From: Tridacna crocea
Lineage: Eukaryota > Mollusca > Bivalvia > Cardiida > Cardiidae
Reading direction: 5' to 3'
DNA length: 64,000 nucleotides
Assembly: GCA_943736015.1 (NCBI GenBank)
Contig: OX031065.1
Span: 35,788,427-35,852,426, forward strand
Position numbers and translations under genes: made by a program
The notes under the pieces: model-generated
Seen by the model: the letters and a program-made list of their open reading frames with translations, nothing else
Databases searched by the model: none
What the model was told of the DNA's origin: nothing
Part shown: positions 10,683-21,981 of the stretch, piece after piece
Position numbering within the stretch: position 1 is the stretch's first letter
How the letters are laid out: the number at the start of each line of letters is the position of its first letter

Positions 10683-13600
10683 TGGTTTTTGTAATGCGGT
10701 AAACGTCATATGCCTAAAAATAGCAGATTTACATAAATTTTTACGGGGATCAACCAGGTATTCACCAACAACATTTTTTTTTTGTCTCTATCCTGAACCC
10801 CAAGACTAACAATCTGACGGACAAAGACGGAACGTCCCGGCCTTGTAGATGTCTGCTTTTTTAAATCAGCTCTGACTGCACATGAACAAACCGAACAGTT
10901 GGCCATGATGATTTCAACAAATATGCTGCGCTTGTATTGTATGAATGCTACCTGCTCAGCCAGTTTAAATCATACGTAATGACCAACTTCTGGCAGGGAT
11001 GACGTCATAGCAGACAGCATTCGGCATACCTCTGGTGATGGGAACCATCAAATCCCACGGCTGTATCTGGTGGATTGATATGCAGCAGATCAGTACATTC
11101 ATGGTCTGGAAATACGCCGGTTTACCGTTCCGAAAATTGTTAGGCTCCTCTTACAAGAGAAAACGTGAGCTGCAGTTTTCTATTGTTCAAAATCTTTTTA
11201 ATTATATTTCAATTGACAAATAGTTCGTACATTCATTTTTTTAACGTGGTTTATCAATTCCAATTGAAGTTTTCACAGACAGATAGACAGATGTGAATAG
11301 CGTCATTGAGGTTATGTCGTTGCTAAACGACTGACATTGGAGCGCCTTGAATAAGATCACGTGATTCGCAGTTCAAATGGAAACGACCCTTGTACGGACG
11401 AGGTTAGATGTAGACCTGTGCGGAATCGGCCGAGTTGTGCGAGTGAGCAGACAGGTCGAATCTTCCATGACTATGACACACGCAGACGATTAATGTTCCA
11501 GTTATCTTTTTTTACTCTATGTTATATTATGAACATCTACATCAACGTCGTTGATTGCTACGTGATCACATGCCTAATTATAGTGAAGTCAAAGCATCTC
11601 AAAACATAGTTCCAAAGAATAATCAAAGTACTGAAAGTACTGACAGACTAGCGAATTTGAAAGAAAAAAGTGGCTATAGTAAAGATGAAACTTGGTTGGT
11701 TTATACGTACAAGATTGAAGAAAACTTGCAAAATTTAGGTTTGAGTCAATTGCAGATCCGCCGGCTCATTCCGGTATTTAAGTTCTGTCCGAATCCAGTT
11801 CGGATCAATCGATTTTACCCAACGCCCATTATGACTAATTTGGCAAAATAGAAAAAAAAAAAACTACAAATATTTTGTTTACATTCAGTTGAAAACAAGT
11901 TATTTCGTTAAAATGATATCCCCTAAAAAAACTTTTTAAATACAAACATACCAGAGGTTCCGACCTTTTTGTTATTGGTGCATAAAAAACATGTTAAGAC
12001 CCCTTTTTTCATAACATGGCATTTCAATAAATGAAAACAAATAATGCTTGTTTGTGGCTTTTGATAAACAATATAATTGTGAAGGTTCATAAAATTTTGT
12101 CGTTTAGATCTAGTTAAAGAGATATTGGTTCAAAAAGGAAGTCCATGACACAGCATCAAATGAAAAAAATGACTATATCAGTGGTATATAATAAGGAACA
12201 CATATACAAAGTTTCATAAATTTTCAAAAAAGGATTTTATAAGACATATGTCCGGACGGACAAACGAACAGATAGACAGTGTATATTAAGATCAGACTGC
12301 ACAGACTGCAGTCTAATCTTGGATTCACTCTGTCCAACAAGGGTATATTTTATTTTTTTCTCCAAAACATAACTTTGAAATAGCAATATTCCAGTTTTTG
12401 CTATCAGCTTGAAAGTTTCTTTTAAGCAGATTAAGGGTTAATCTTAATGGATTATAAAGTTAATCAACAGCACAAGATATGATTGTGTAGTAAACTGTTA
12501 AAACCTTTACAAAACGAAAAAAATTCACTCGTCCAAACTCAAAGCTGTATTAGATTATAAAGGTAAAATATGGCTCAACCGATGAAAACTGATGCTAAAA
12601 GGCAGAAAGCAATTTTGGAAAAGGAGGAAATGCTGGTTGTCAACATTTTCTCCTTTTCCAGCTATGTTTTCACGGGGCATATTATCCAGTTTAATTAATT
12701 TTTGTGATTGCGTGATAGAGTGTGAATATACATGACGTAAAATAACAGTTTAACGCACCAGGTTCACCTACAAAATGATCTGAATAATGAATGCCGGAAG
12801 ATATGACAAGGGTTCCCTGGTCAGTGAAGGTTCATGTTGCTAGGATTTGCTACAAGTTACCTTGGTGTATCTATTTTCAGAATCATTCATAAAGTTACTG
12901 TGTTTTAGGAATATATGTGTAGGTGTATGAGCCTGATTTGCTTAGGTCACTTAATTTACATAATAAGGAAACATCTTGTACCTTATCAATGCCATATCGT
13001 TAAGTCTATTACCTTTTTTAAGTCGGCATGTTCAAATCGTGATGGTAGAGATTTTGTGTTTTTGGCAAAATCGTCATATATAATAGATTTAAAATTACTA
13101 ATAGAAAGAACTATTTTTCTGTGAGGCAGTATTTGGCAACTATGTTTTTTTTTTTTACATTGAGTTCATCTTCTCAAGCCAAGGCTGACGATTCACTACG
13201 CTACCTACCCTTGGCGGATCGAGCTTCATTCTTACATTCACCCGATACGCTTTTTCATTGGATGCAGCCAGCTCTAACTGCAACGAATGAAATTGCTAGT
13301 AGCATTTCATCTTTGATAAAAATAGAACAAGGTCGCTACCTTTCGAATAGAAGGTAAACATGGAAACCCACGTGGATGTCTGCTTATCGCTTCATGTGTA
13401 TTCGTAAGCGGTTTGTAAAACGATATTTCATTGGCTTTTAGAAATATGATGTAAAGGGGGGTAATAATCAGCATCCAATAGGATCAATAGAGGGCGCATC
13501 GTAGGAATCTCGAAATCGGGCTCAATCAGCAAAGGTAAGATTCACGTTGTGATCGTAACCTTGGCTCGCGAAGATGATTTCAGTTTGGCTCAGTCTAGAT

Positions 13601-13688
13601 AACTATAGCTTCGCTAGTCTAAAAAGTTAGTTAACAGCATTTTATCTTCCCTACAGTTTATAACCGTCTGAAAGACAATCTCCATCAT
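10683..13688. other. Intergenic, no gene supported
   Basis: Contains short unrecognised open frames (for example 11035-11223, 11361-11609 and 11555-11851 plus) with no domain, no consistent splice partners and no codon pattern that I trust. A hairpin of the GATCAGACTGCAC type lies at 12291-12323. A remnant right end of a TTAA MITE (AATTTTGTCGTCTGC ... GAGTTAAC) sits near 13732-13762, outside this span. Confidence 0.35.
12497..12680 (+). mobile_element. Degenerate TTAA MITE
   Basis: Keeps CCTTTACAAAACGA, a partly paired hairpin (GGAAAAGGAGGAAATGCTGG / CAACATTTTCTCCTTTTCC) and part of the right flank. The right end is missing. Confidence 0.6.
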
Positions 13689-13694
13689 TTTATT
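13689..13694 (-). promoter_or_regulatory. Candidate poly(A) signal of the CUB-like receptor gene
   Basis: AATAAA on the minus strand, 112 bp downstream of the receptor stop codon. Correct orientation and spacing, but no cDNA is available to confirm it. Confidence 0.45.
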
Positions 13695-13805
13695 CAGTTA
13701 GTGTCGTCTGTGTTGCGAACTGGATGAATCTACAATTTTGTCGTCTGCTAAAGAGTTAACCATAACAAAACAATAAAACAAAGTCCACATAAAACACTTC
13801 CATGG

Positions 13806-15629
13806 TTAAGTCCTGTTATAGTACACATTTTCAGTTATTTTCGATTGTGCACTTCTTTTCTGAACACTGTTTGCAGCACAGTTGTAAAAATCCCCTGTAT
13901 TCGACTCAATATTTCTATTTCCGGTCGACGAGTACACGTTTCCGGTGGCTGCTACGACTGGAATTTCGTTCAAATGGTTGTATTCATTTTCTTGCTGTGT
14001 TCCTAGCGGAACATTTGAGGTGGCTTTGCCTTTGTCTACGGCAGAGTAGTCAGTACCATCTTTGATCTTGTTACTTGACTGGGTGACATTGTAATCACGT
14101 GCGACTTGGTAATCATTTGTAATTCGTGGATGATCTGGCAACTTCTGTGGTGTAAAATTTGGCTTATTGTACATTGGATTTTCAGACATATAGTAGTCTT
14201 CTTCTTTTTGAGTAGCTGTTCTCTTTCTACACATCAAAAGCAGAAAACAAAAACATATAACACCTATACAGATGCATTTTCTGTGGACATTCGACTGTAT
14301 GTAAATACTATTTTATCTATATGCTGTGAAAATTATTCAAACATGGAAACAGTATTTTTAAATTATTCATGCGAGGGATCAAAGGTGCTGATGTACGCGC
14401 ATTTTTTTTTATTGATCTCATTGGCGTTTGCAAGATATGGCATGATTAGGCATACATATCCTTTTGAATTGAATGGCATAATTTTGCGGGAAAGTTTATT
14501 TTTTTTTAAAATTCTTTTTATTTTTCAAAAATCCGTGTTAACTTAAAATTGGATCTTTAATGCATTTTCCTTTCCATGTCATTACTGATAGGCTACCTAC
14601 TTGAAATGAAAGTACATAATACATGCAATCCAGATCAGTCGTGCAATTAACTTAAATCTTCAATTCCTGAACGGAAACACGCAGACGACTCTTAAAACAT
14701 ATTTGGAAATTATTGGTGAGCAACATTATTTTCTAATAACGCTTATTCTGCTAAATAACTAAAATTAAACTATCAGTATATATATTAATAACTTAAAATA
14801 GTGGTGTTTCAAACTTATGGTATCGGGAATAACATCTCTTTATCGGACAGTGTAGATCCAAGATCAGACTGCACGTTCTGTGCAGTCTGATCTTGATCTA
14901 CACTGTCCGCAAAAGGTCAGATAGTCGCGCTTAGGGTTAAGATTTAGAGCAACATCATCGTGGCTTTAGCAGAAATTACTGGTTATTAACAGCTTTATTC
15001 TTCAGCAACGGTATATCCTCACGATTTCTCTATCTGAGCTATACTCTGTGAAAAGGGGGCTTAATGCATCTCCGACGGTTATCCACCCAGGTCAACCTGA
15101 GCAGACCCCACAGGCTGACCTTGCATTCGGAACACCTCGGCCAATCTTTCGATCCAGCTTGATTCGTAGAATTGACCGAGGTGTTCCGAATGGCTGACCT
15201 TGCAGCCAAACTCTTTTGCTTGAGATTAATGTTTTGCATGTCAAGGGACCAGCAAACCTCATGGTTTAGTCGTTTGTCCGAGAAAATGAATTTCATGGAT
15301 CCAAAATTATGCTTGTCGGACTTGTTTGGTACCATGTATCGCATAGACGCATTAACGTAGTGGATCCGTAATAGAAAACAGCTATTTCCACAATAATATT
15401 GTCCCACAAAATTTGCTATGATTAAAAAAGAGTATTATTTTACTACTTTAACCGAGCAACTTTTCCCTTTTTTCCCTTCTTAGAATTATCATTTAAAAAC
15501 TTTCTGCCAAGCGGCCCTAGAGGTATTAGGGGTCTACCACCTTAAGTCCCATTTTGCTAGAGCACGGCTCATTCTTAAAAGACCATACTATCGTCTTACG
15601 AAGGTAGTGGGCTAATATCTTAATCTGCC

Positions 15630-15660
<31 letters not shown>

Positions 15661-18600
15661 TAATAATAATAATAATAATAATTATAATATCTTTATTTAG
15701 TGAAGGTTAAAACATTATGATATATTTCAAAGTCTTTTGTAGCTGCTGTACAAATGAAATGGTTGATATCTTTCCAATAGAAAGTAAACAATTTAAATCC
15801 GACTTCAACCAGATATTCTGATTTTAAGACCTATTTTCGTTACTAAACATCTGACAAAATTACCTAACACAATCAACATCACTAGTAAAAGCAAATAAAG
15901 TAGACATTTGGTTTGCAAAGAGAGTTACTATCATTAAAAGAAAAAAGAAAGTCCTTACCTCCTCTTTAATAGGATAACAATAGCGACTACAACCAGAACA
16001 ACCAGAACTGCTCCCCCAACTGAGCCTCCGATGATAGCACCTAATCAACATGAATCAATTTCTGTGTACCACAGGGCTCCAGATAAGAGGGAGTGCTAGT
16101 CTTCTAAATCCATTATTTCTCTTCCAAACCCTATGTTGTGAGTACTCATTAGAATCGTCTCGGTGAGACGATTCTAAAGAGTGCCCATAACATAGGATTT
16201 AGTGAAGAATGATTAATACTTTCAATTTTGAAATCAAAATCACTCCCTCTATCTGGAGTTCTGGTACAAGCTCATATCTGTCCACGTATTTGAAGATTTA
16301 ATACATTTTGGGCCCTGCTTTACTAACGTAATTACGAACAAAATTTGCGAAAGTTTCTGTAAATATAGTATGGTGTCGTATTTCTGCCACGAGATACGAG
16401 ATTACTGTCATGATTAAGTTGGAAAACTATCGCGATAAGTCAAAGTTTCCTGGAAATTTAATCCAGATAAAATGAAAAGATAAAATCAAATTCCAGGAAA
16501 CTGATTTATCGCGATAGTTTTCTAAAACAAAATACCGAACAGCACTGATCTCAGATCAGACTGCATTAAAGTGCAATCAAATCTTGAGTTATATTGTCTA
16601 AAGAAAGGAAATAAAAGTCGTGCATTGAGTTTGATTAGTGAATCTTAATATTAATCTTGATCTACAGATCCCCTAAAGCACCTTTAGTCGACCTTTGGAA
16701 ACAGAGTTTAAATTGGTGACCGGCATGCGACCCGAACTTCCGGTTGTAAATTGTTGCAGTAGTAGGTAGAGCCTGACCAAAAGATTGTACATGTATGAAA
16801 TTATTAATTGTGATCGTTTTCAACTCTTGGGAACCTTTTCTGAACAGTATATGGCTTGCAATACGCGAAAAGGGGCATTCGGACATTTGCGTTAAGTGTC
16901 GTTTCGGATCAGCCTGCGCAGTCCGCCCACGCCAATCATAAACGACACTTTCTATTCTTTTATAATCATCTGAATTGTGCAAGTCTACTGTATGACAAAA
17001 TCTAATGTAGTCTTACAGTGTCTTCTCGGATTAGACTGCGCGAACTGCGCAGGCTAATCCGAGACGGCACTTTACGACCATATTAAATTTTGTCCTATAG
17101 TTGATTTGCGCACAACAGAAAATTACATGCATAAAAACGGAAAGTTTCGTTTTGGATCAGCTTGCGCGGATTGCAGATTAAGATCGAATCTTACCGGATG
17201 CACATATGACTGAAATTCGAGAAGCAGTGTGGCAGACGATCAACATTACTGATTATGGTCAACCGCTGCAGTTGTCGCAGAGTGAAAGACGGTGGTTTGT
17301 GGGTAGTAACTCCGGTTTCGAACCACGTTACAAGCTTGGTTAATTGTTTTAAACAGTCGAGATACGAGCACGGTTACGAGCATCGACAATGATTATTGTA
17401 ATTTGAAAGACTTGATACTTTTTGTTGACGCATGATTAACTCTACCACATAATGCCGAATTTTTGACGCTCCTAGGAAAGGAGTCTTTTGAAAACATTGT
17501 GGGAAAAGAAGAAAATGCTGGTAACCAGCATTTTCTCCTTTTCCCACAATGTTTTCTACCCTATCAAAGAAAATTTGCACCATTTGAGCCTCACTGAAAT
17601 TGTCGTCTGCTAATGCTTTAAATTTGGACAAGGCTAAAATTTTGTCATCTGGTATAGAGTTAAATCCTCTTTTTACAAGTATGTCTCACTTTTTTGTAGG
17701 CAGAAATAGCCGTCGACCATTACCTGTCTTAGGGTTTGCTTCCGAAGTTACCTCTTCGAGATTTTCTTGAGGTGTCTTTGTTGAATTATCTTCTTGTAGA
17801 TCTATATCTGTCGGATTATCTTCTTGTATATCTGTCGAATTATCTTCTGGTACCTCTGTTACTTTATCACCCAATCCATGGTGTCCACTGCCACTTTGGG
17901 AACACGCCGCTTGGAATTCATCTGTTTGTTCTACTGTGAGTGAGAACGAATAAATCATATTATTTCACAATAAAGATAATTATCGGTTTCGAGCATTCAA
18001 TAATTCAAGTACTACTGCCAGTAGTAGATCTATATCGCTCAATTAAAAAGCAAAAATAGATCTACTTGCTTAACTCTTTACAAATAAAAAAAAAATTAGA
18101 CTGGTCCAAATTGAAAGCATTTGAAGACGACAAAATAAACGTAACTCAAAAATTGTAACTTGACTTTAGGGGAGTAGGAAACATTCGGGAAAAGGAGAAA
18201 ATGCTGGTTACCAATCATTGTAAAAAAGGGCACCATAGAAAAATCATATACCCTTGAGGGGTCATCGACGACAAGATGCATGTACAGACGGCAAGGATAA
18301 AGGTCATACTACACAAAAAGTGAAAGCACATCTATACTTTCTTTAGCTAAGTCCCTAAGATACCATCTTTTTTAGAGTTTCAGTGGATTGTATTGACAGC
18401 CTTTTAACCCTTTACCACATGAGAAAATTTTAGACTTGTCCAAATTGAAAGCATTTGCAGACGACAAAATAAAGGTGACTAAAAATAGAAATTTGTTATG
18501 GGAAGGATAAAAAACACTGTGGGAAAAGGAGAAAATGCTGGTTACCAGCATTTTCTCCTTTTTCCATAGTGTTTTCAAAAGGGTTCTTTCTCAGGGGCGT

Positions 18601-21600
18601 CAAAGGTAGGGACTGTGTGATAATGGGTTAACCCTTTACCACATGACAAGATTTTACACCTGTCCGAATTGAAAGCATTTGCTGATAACTGTTTCAATTT
18701 GGTCCATATGAAATGATTTTTCTTTGAATGGAAAAAAAAATCATTGTGGGAAAAGGAGAAAATGCCGGTAACAAATTTCAGTTTTTGAGTTTAATTAATT
18801 TTGTCGTCCGCAAGTGCTTTCAATTTGGACCAGTCTAAAACTTAGTCGTTTGGTAAAGGATTAAAAGTTTCACATCACATACAATGTATTTACTAGGATA
18901 AGGGTTAATTTCTGGGTGAAAGAACAAAACAATAACTCTAGTGATGGAACCCTAAAATAATAATAATAATAATAATAAAAGGAGCATACATCCCATTATG
19001 CGAAGACATGCGTTTAGGCCATGTTTTCCAGTGGTCATGGAGAACCTAAGGGAGTTCTCTTGTCTGATCGTGGAGGCATTTTGAAGGTTGTTTGGTGAGA
19101 CTGTAGTTCCAAATCCTCTGACTGTCAAATGATTGTCAGGTATGTTTCTAATCGTTAATTCTAATTCAATACCATAATCCATCTTGTCGTCTTTAAACGT
19201 AATACTACAGAGGCATTCGGAAGTTTCTTGAAGGGGCACCCTACCAGTGTCTAAGAACACTGTGTCCGTAAAGGTTGAAGAAGTGGAATTGTTGCAGACA
19301 AAGAGAACTGAAAGTAAAACAGGTAAAGGAGGCGGTTTATCAACAGGCTAACTTAACCCTTTCCCAAACGGCACATTCAAAGCATTTTGCAGATGACAAA
19401 TTAATAGTTGCCAAAGAATGATTTTTCTATATGATAGGGTAGAAAAAATTGTGGGAAAAGGAGAAAATGCTGGTTACCAGCATTTTCTCCTTTTCCCACA
19501 ATGTTTTCAAAAGGCTTCTATTGCCGACACGTAAAAACCAGGGGTTGTTTGGGAAAGTGTAGTAGACCCCTAATACCTCTAGCGTTGCATTGCATAAAGT
19601 TTTCATGGTAGTTGATAAATACGGATTTTTACAGGTAGGCCTATAATACTTTTGCACTTTTTTAACAGACCAGAAATTATGACTATCTTAAAATCATTTG
19701 TATCTATACTTTTGTTAGTTACCAGAAAAGGGAGGCAATTACTATCTCTCTTTGTAATGAAAATATAGTGGTTAAGATTGATAAATGATAATAAAAGACA
19801 AAAAGGGAAAAGTGGCTTGGTTAAAGCCGTACAATAACATCTTTTTTAATCATAGCAAATTTTGTAGGATAATATTATTGTGGAAATAGCAGTTTTCTAT
19901 TAGAGGTCTACTACGTTAAAATATACCATTAGTATGTGACAAACTTGAGAAACTTTTAAGGACAAGAATCTATCCTTTTGAATGACATAGTAAACAATGA
20001 TGAAATCACTTTAAAGGAAAGGTTCGCTGAACGGCGCAGCTGATCCATATTCGCCAATCAGCCTTAAGTATATTCATAATCTTATTTTCCATAACTTTCT
20101 AACTTTGAAAGTAACACAACTTCTGGTTGGCTAAACCATTCGGTTTAGCCAATCAGAAGTTGTGTTACTTTCAACTTCTGACAAACTTGGAGAATAAGAC
20201 TGGGAATATTCTAAGAATGGCTGGTGAATATGGACACAGGTAGAAGGTTTAGTGCATCTCCGTAATGCTTTATACCAAAGAAGTCGTCACATACTAGTAA
20301 CTGTGGACAGATAAAACATACGGTCTGTTTGACAATAGGCTGAACCAGAGAGACAGAGAGAGGGGAACACTTTCTTAAGTTAAATCATTACAGCTGAACC
20401 AGAGAGAGAGAGAGAGAGAGGGGGGGGGGGGGAGGTGGGGAACACTTTGATGATGACTTTTCTATATGACAGGGTAGAAAACATTGTGGGAAAAGGAGAA
20501 AATGCTGATTACCAGCATTTTCTCCTTTTCCCACAATGCTTTCAAAAGGCTTCTACTCCTGATCCGTAAAAACCAGGGATTGTTTGGGAAAGGGTTAAAT
20601 TTGTTTTTATGGCGACAGAGTTAAATACATAGGCCTACTTACCATTCGTCCAATTCTGTGTATTGTTCACTTGGAATTGTTCATAACACACTCCGGGGCC
20701 TCCTAACTGGCAAATAACTCCTTGAAAGAGGGGCAGAAAAACAAGAAATATCTTTGTTAAAAATGGACGTGAAGGCTAAGTAACGTTACTGGGTTATAAA
20801 TATTGAACCGTGTTGAAGAAAAGTTATGAAAAGTAACCTTGCCAGTAAGTACCTCTTTTTCCTTATTGCTTTACACATTGTTGAAAAGCGAAATTCTAAA
20901 TTATCGGCTTAGATCTAGACTAGATCTATATACTATAGTTTTCCGATGAATATATAGACTAGAGGATATTTGTTTTTTTCGGTGAAAGATCGAAATAGAT
21001 CTATATGTCATCGAGTGAACACCATCGGTAATATTTTCACGAGTAGCACAGCCACGAGTGAAAATATTACAGATGGTGTTCACGTGATGAAATAAATTTC
21101 GATCTTTCACCTAAAAAAACAAATATTCTATTTATTTCATGCTTTTAACCCTTTCTGAGAGGAGCTATATCAAAATCCAGTAGATCTACAGTTCTTTTCC
21201 GTTATTCCCTGTGGCGTACCCCTCCCGCATAACAATGCATTACAATATTACGTCAAGCGCGAGAAATGTAAGGTATACATGACGTCATATTTCCCATCTG
21301 GTTTTTAGGCACGCGCAATTTACCTAGGCAACAAGAACGTGAAAATCGGTATTTTCACTGGTGGTACCAGTGTAAGATCGAAGAATATTTTCACTGCTAT
21401 TTCTCGATAGGCCTATCCTACCGGAAAGCATGAAATAAAACATTATTGTTATGCAACAACCACAGTGCAACTTACAAAAAGAATTTATGAGCATCTGTTG
21501 GAACTGAAAGGATCTTAATATATATAGATCTAGATCTATATATTTTGGAAACATTGTGTCGAAATACATGTACATCTGAGCCTATGCATAAATCATAGAC

Positions 21601-21981
21601 CTGGGTCAATACTTTTTTGCAGATACATATTAAGTCCCCTTTTCATAGAGCATGGATCATATGTATCTCTAAGCCTGAGGTTCCATGTTTATATTTATTA
21701 AAATCGATTAAGGTCTTTTAGAATCTTACACAATCTTGAGTCAATCTCCCCTGGTGACTATCCTACTTCCTTATTGCTATTTGAAACCAAAATGCCTAGG
21801 CCTGCTCGCGCTGGGCAGTAGTTCAATAGTCCGGGATTCGGACCTAGAATTACAGATATAATATGGTGTTGCTTTAATCCTACACTACAATCTACCATTA
21901 ACACAACATAGGCCTACCTGTGAACATACAGATGAAACACAGAAAAGCGACATAAAACGAAATTCCCTGATAATGATACAT
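13806..21981 (-). CDS. Type I receptor: CUB-like ectodomain, tyrosine-rich tail
   Basis: Six exons joined by GT-AG introns with matching phases: 21981-21918, 20720-20643, 19307-18990, 17933-17724, 16040-15959, 14226-13806; 1173 nt, 390 residues. Exon 1 begins at the only suitable ATG and encodes a signal peptide (FYVAFLCFICMF). Exons 2-3 encode a beta-rich domain of about 125 residues with paired cysteines (VICQL, CYEQF, VCNN, ECLCSITF, NACLRI), which I read as CUB-like. Several N-glycosylation sequons are present (NNT, NWT, NNS, NAS). Exon 4 is an acidic Ser/Thr stalk with imperfect EDNSTD repeats. Exon 5 is a single membrane helix (AVLVVLVVVAIVILL) followed by KRRKR. The tail (about 143 residues) has many tyrosine motifs: YYMS, NPMYNKP, DYSAV, EYNHL, NVYSS, NVYYN. 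The role is probably cell-surface recognition or phosphotyrosine signalling (inference). I do not recognise a named orthologue. Confidence 0.8.
14844..14909. repeat. 30-bp-stem hairpin element
   Basis: Arms 14844-14874 and 14880-14909 (CGGACAGTGTAGATC...GATCAGACTGCAC and its complement) are almost perfectly paired around a 5-base loop. The inner core is shared with 41-100. It lies in the last intron of the receptor gene. Confidence 0.8.
15125..15191. repeat. 21-bp inverted repeat
   Basis: ATTCGGAACACCTCGG and CCGAGGTGTTCCGAAT pair across a 25-base loop. Each arm is flanked on its outer side by the same word, GGCTGACCTTGCA or its near equivalent. Intron of the receptor gene. Confidence 0.75.
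15358..15545 (-). mobile_element. Partial GTAGACC-ended element
   Basis: Reverse-complement relative of the element at 19558-19914 (shared TATTTCCACAATAATATTGT and AAATTTGCTATGATTAAAAA). It contains the matching end CCCTAGAGGTATTAGGGGTC. Truncated internally. Confidence 0.65.
15632..15690. repeat. AAT microsatellite
   Basis: (AAT)n with one GAT interruption. Confidence 0.9.
16076..16259. repeat. Fold-back element, about 185 bp
   Basis: Outer arms CTCCAGATAAGAGGGAGTG and CACTCCCTCTATCTGGAG; inner arms CTATGTTGTGAG..GAATCGTCTC and GAGACGATTC..CATAACATAG around a 3-base loop. It starts 36 bp upstream (minus sense) of the membrane-helix exon of the receptor gene. Confidence 0.75.
16421..16526. 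repeat. Palindromic element with GAAAACTATCGCGATAA arms
   Basis: Left arm GAAAACTATCGCGATAAGTC and right arm ending TTATCGCGATAGTTTTC pair through TTTCCTGGAA. Unassigned fold-back element in a receptor intron. Confidence 0.75.
17017..17062. repeat. Hairpin TCTCGGATTAGACTGCGC
   Basis: TCTCGGATTAGACTGCGCGA pairs with the following GCGCAGGCTAATCCGAGA. Similar diverged words occur at about 16900-16960 and 17150-17200, so this is a small dispersed hairpin type. Confidence 0.65.
17436..17663 (-). mobile_element. TTAA MITE, type d, complete
   Basis: TTAACTCTACCACATAATGC to GGTATAGAGTTAA, both hairpin arms present, centre GGTAACC. It lies in a receptor intron, 61 bp downstream (minus sense) of the stalk exon. 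Confidence 0.85.
18070..18216 (+). mobile_element. Half copy of TTAA MITE cut at palindrome centre
   Basis: Left end and left arm are intact through GCTGGTTACCA, then the homology stops abruptly. Confidence 0.75.
18404..18631 (+). mobile_element. TTAA MITE abutting a second copy
   Basis: Complete copy ending TAATGGGTTAA. The terminal TTAA (18628-18631) is also the first TTAA of the next element. Confidence 0.85.
18628..18864 (+). mobile_element. TTAA MITE lacking its right hairpin arm
   Basis: Begins at the TTAA shared with the previous copy. The left arm (GTGGGAAAAGGAGAAAATGC) is present, the right arm is gone, and the right flank (AATTTTGTCGTCCGCAAGTG reading outward) comes from a reverse-oriented half. 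It may be a chimera of two copies. Confidence 0.7.
18955..18980. repeat. AAT microsatellite
   Basis: Lies just inside the intron after receptor exon 3; the donor GTATGC is only a few bases away. Confidence 0.85.
19353..19919 (+). mobile_element. TTAA MITE, type b, split by a nested element
   Basis: Left part 19353-19557 runs from TTAACCCTTTCCCAAACG to TTTGGGAAAG. The expected end GGTTAA is displaced: GTTAA reappears at about 19915-19919 after the nested element. Both hairpin arms are perfect. Confidence 0.7.
19558..19914. mobile_element. Element with GTAGTAGACCCCTAATA terminal repeats, nested
   Basis: Left end GTAGTAGACCCCTAATA and right end TATTAGAGGTCTACTAC are inverted copies with one mismatch. 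The length is about 355 bp with no coding frame. It sits in the terminal repeat of the type b MITE, so it arrived later. Confidence 0.65.
20039..20236. mobile_element. Palindromic MITE, TATTCACC end family, diverged
   Basis: The centre CTGGTTGGCTAAACC / GGTTTAGCCAATCAG and ATTCTAAGAATGGCTGGTGA match 10485-10682. The GGGCCCG tips are lost. Confidence 0.75.
20402..20434. repeat. GA microsatellite with poly-G
   Basis: (GA)n followed by a G run. Confidence 0.9.
20448..20597 (+). mobile_element. TTAA MITE, type b, left end missing
   Basis: Starts within ATGATGACTTTTCTATATGA, has both hairpin arms and ends GTTTGGGAAAGGGTTAA. It lies 46 bp downstream (minus sense) of receptor exon 2. Confidence 0.8.

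Noticed and set aside
11361-11851. Two overlapping open frames of 82 and 98 codons
   Set aside because: No domain, no splice support and no homology that I can recognise; treated as chance.
13121-13357. 78-codon plus frame beginning with a hydrophobic stretch that resembles a signal peptide
   Set aside because: The hydrophobic run comes from a poly-T tract, no domain follows, and the codon pattern is unconvincing.
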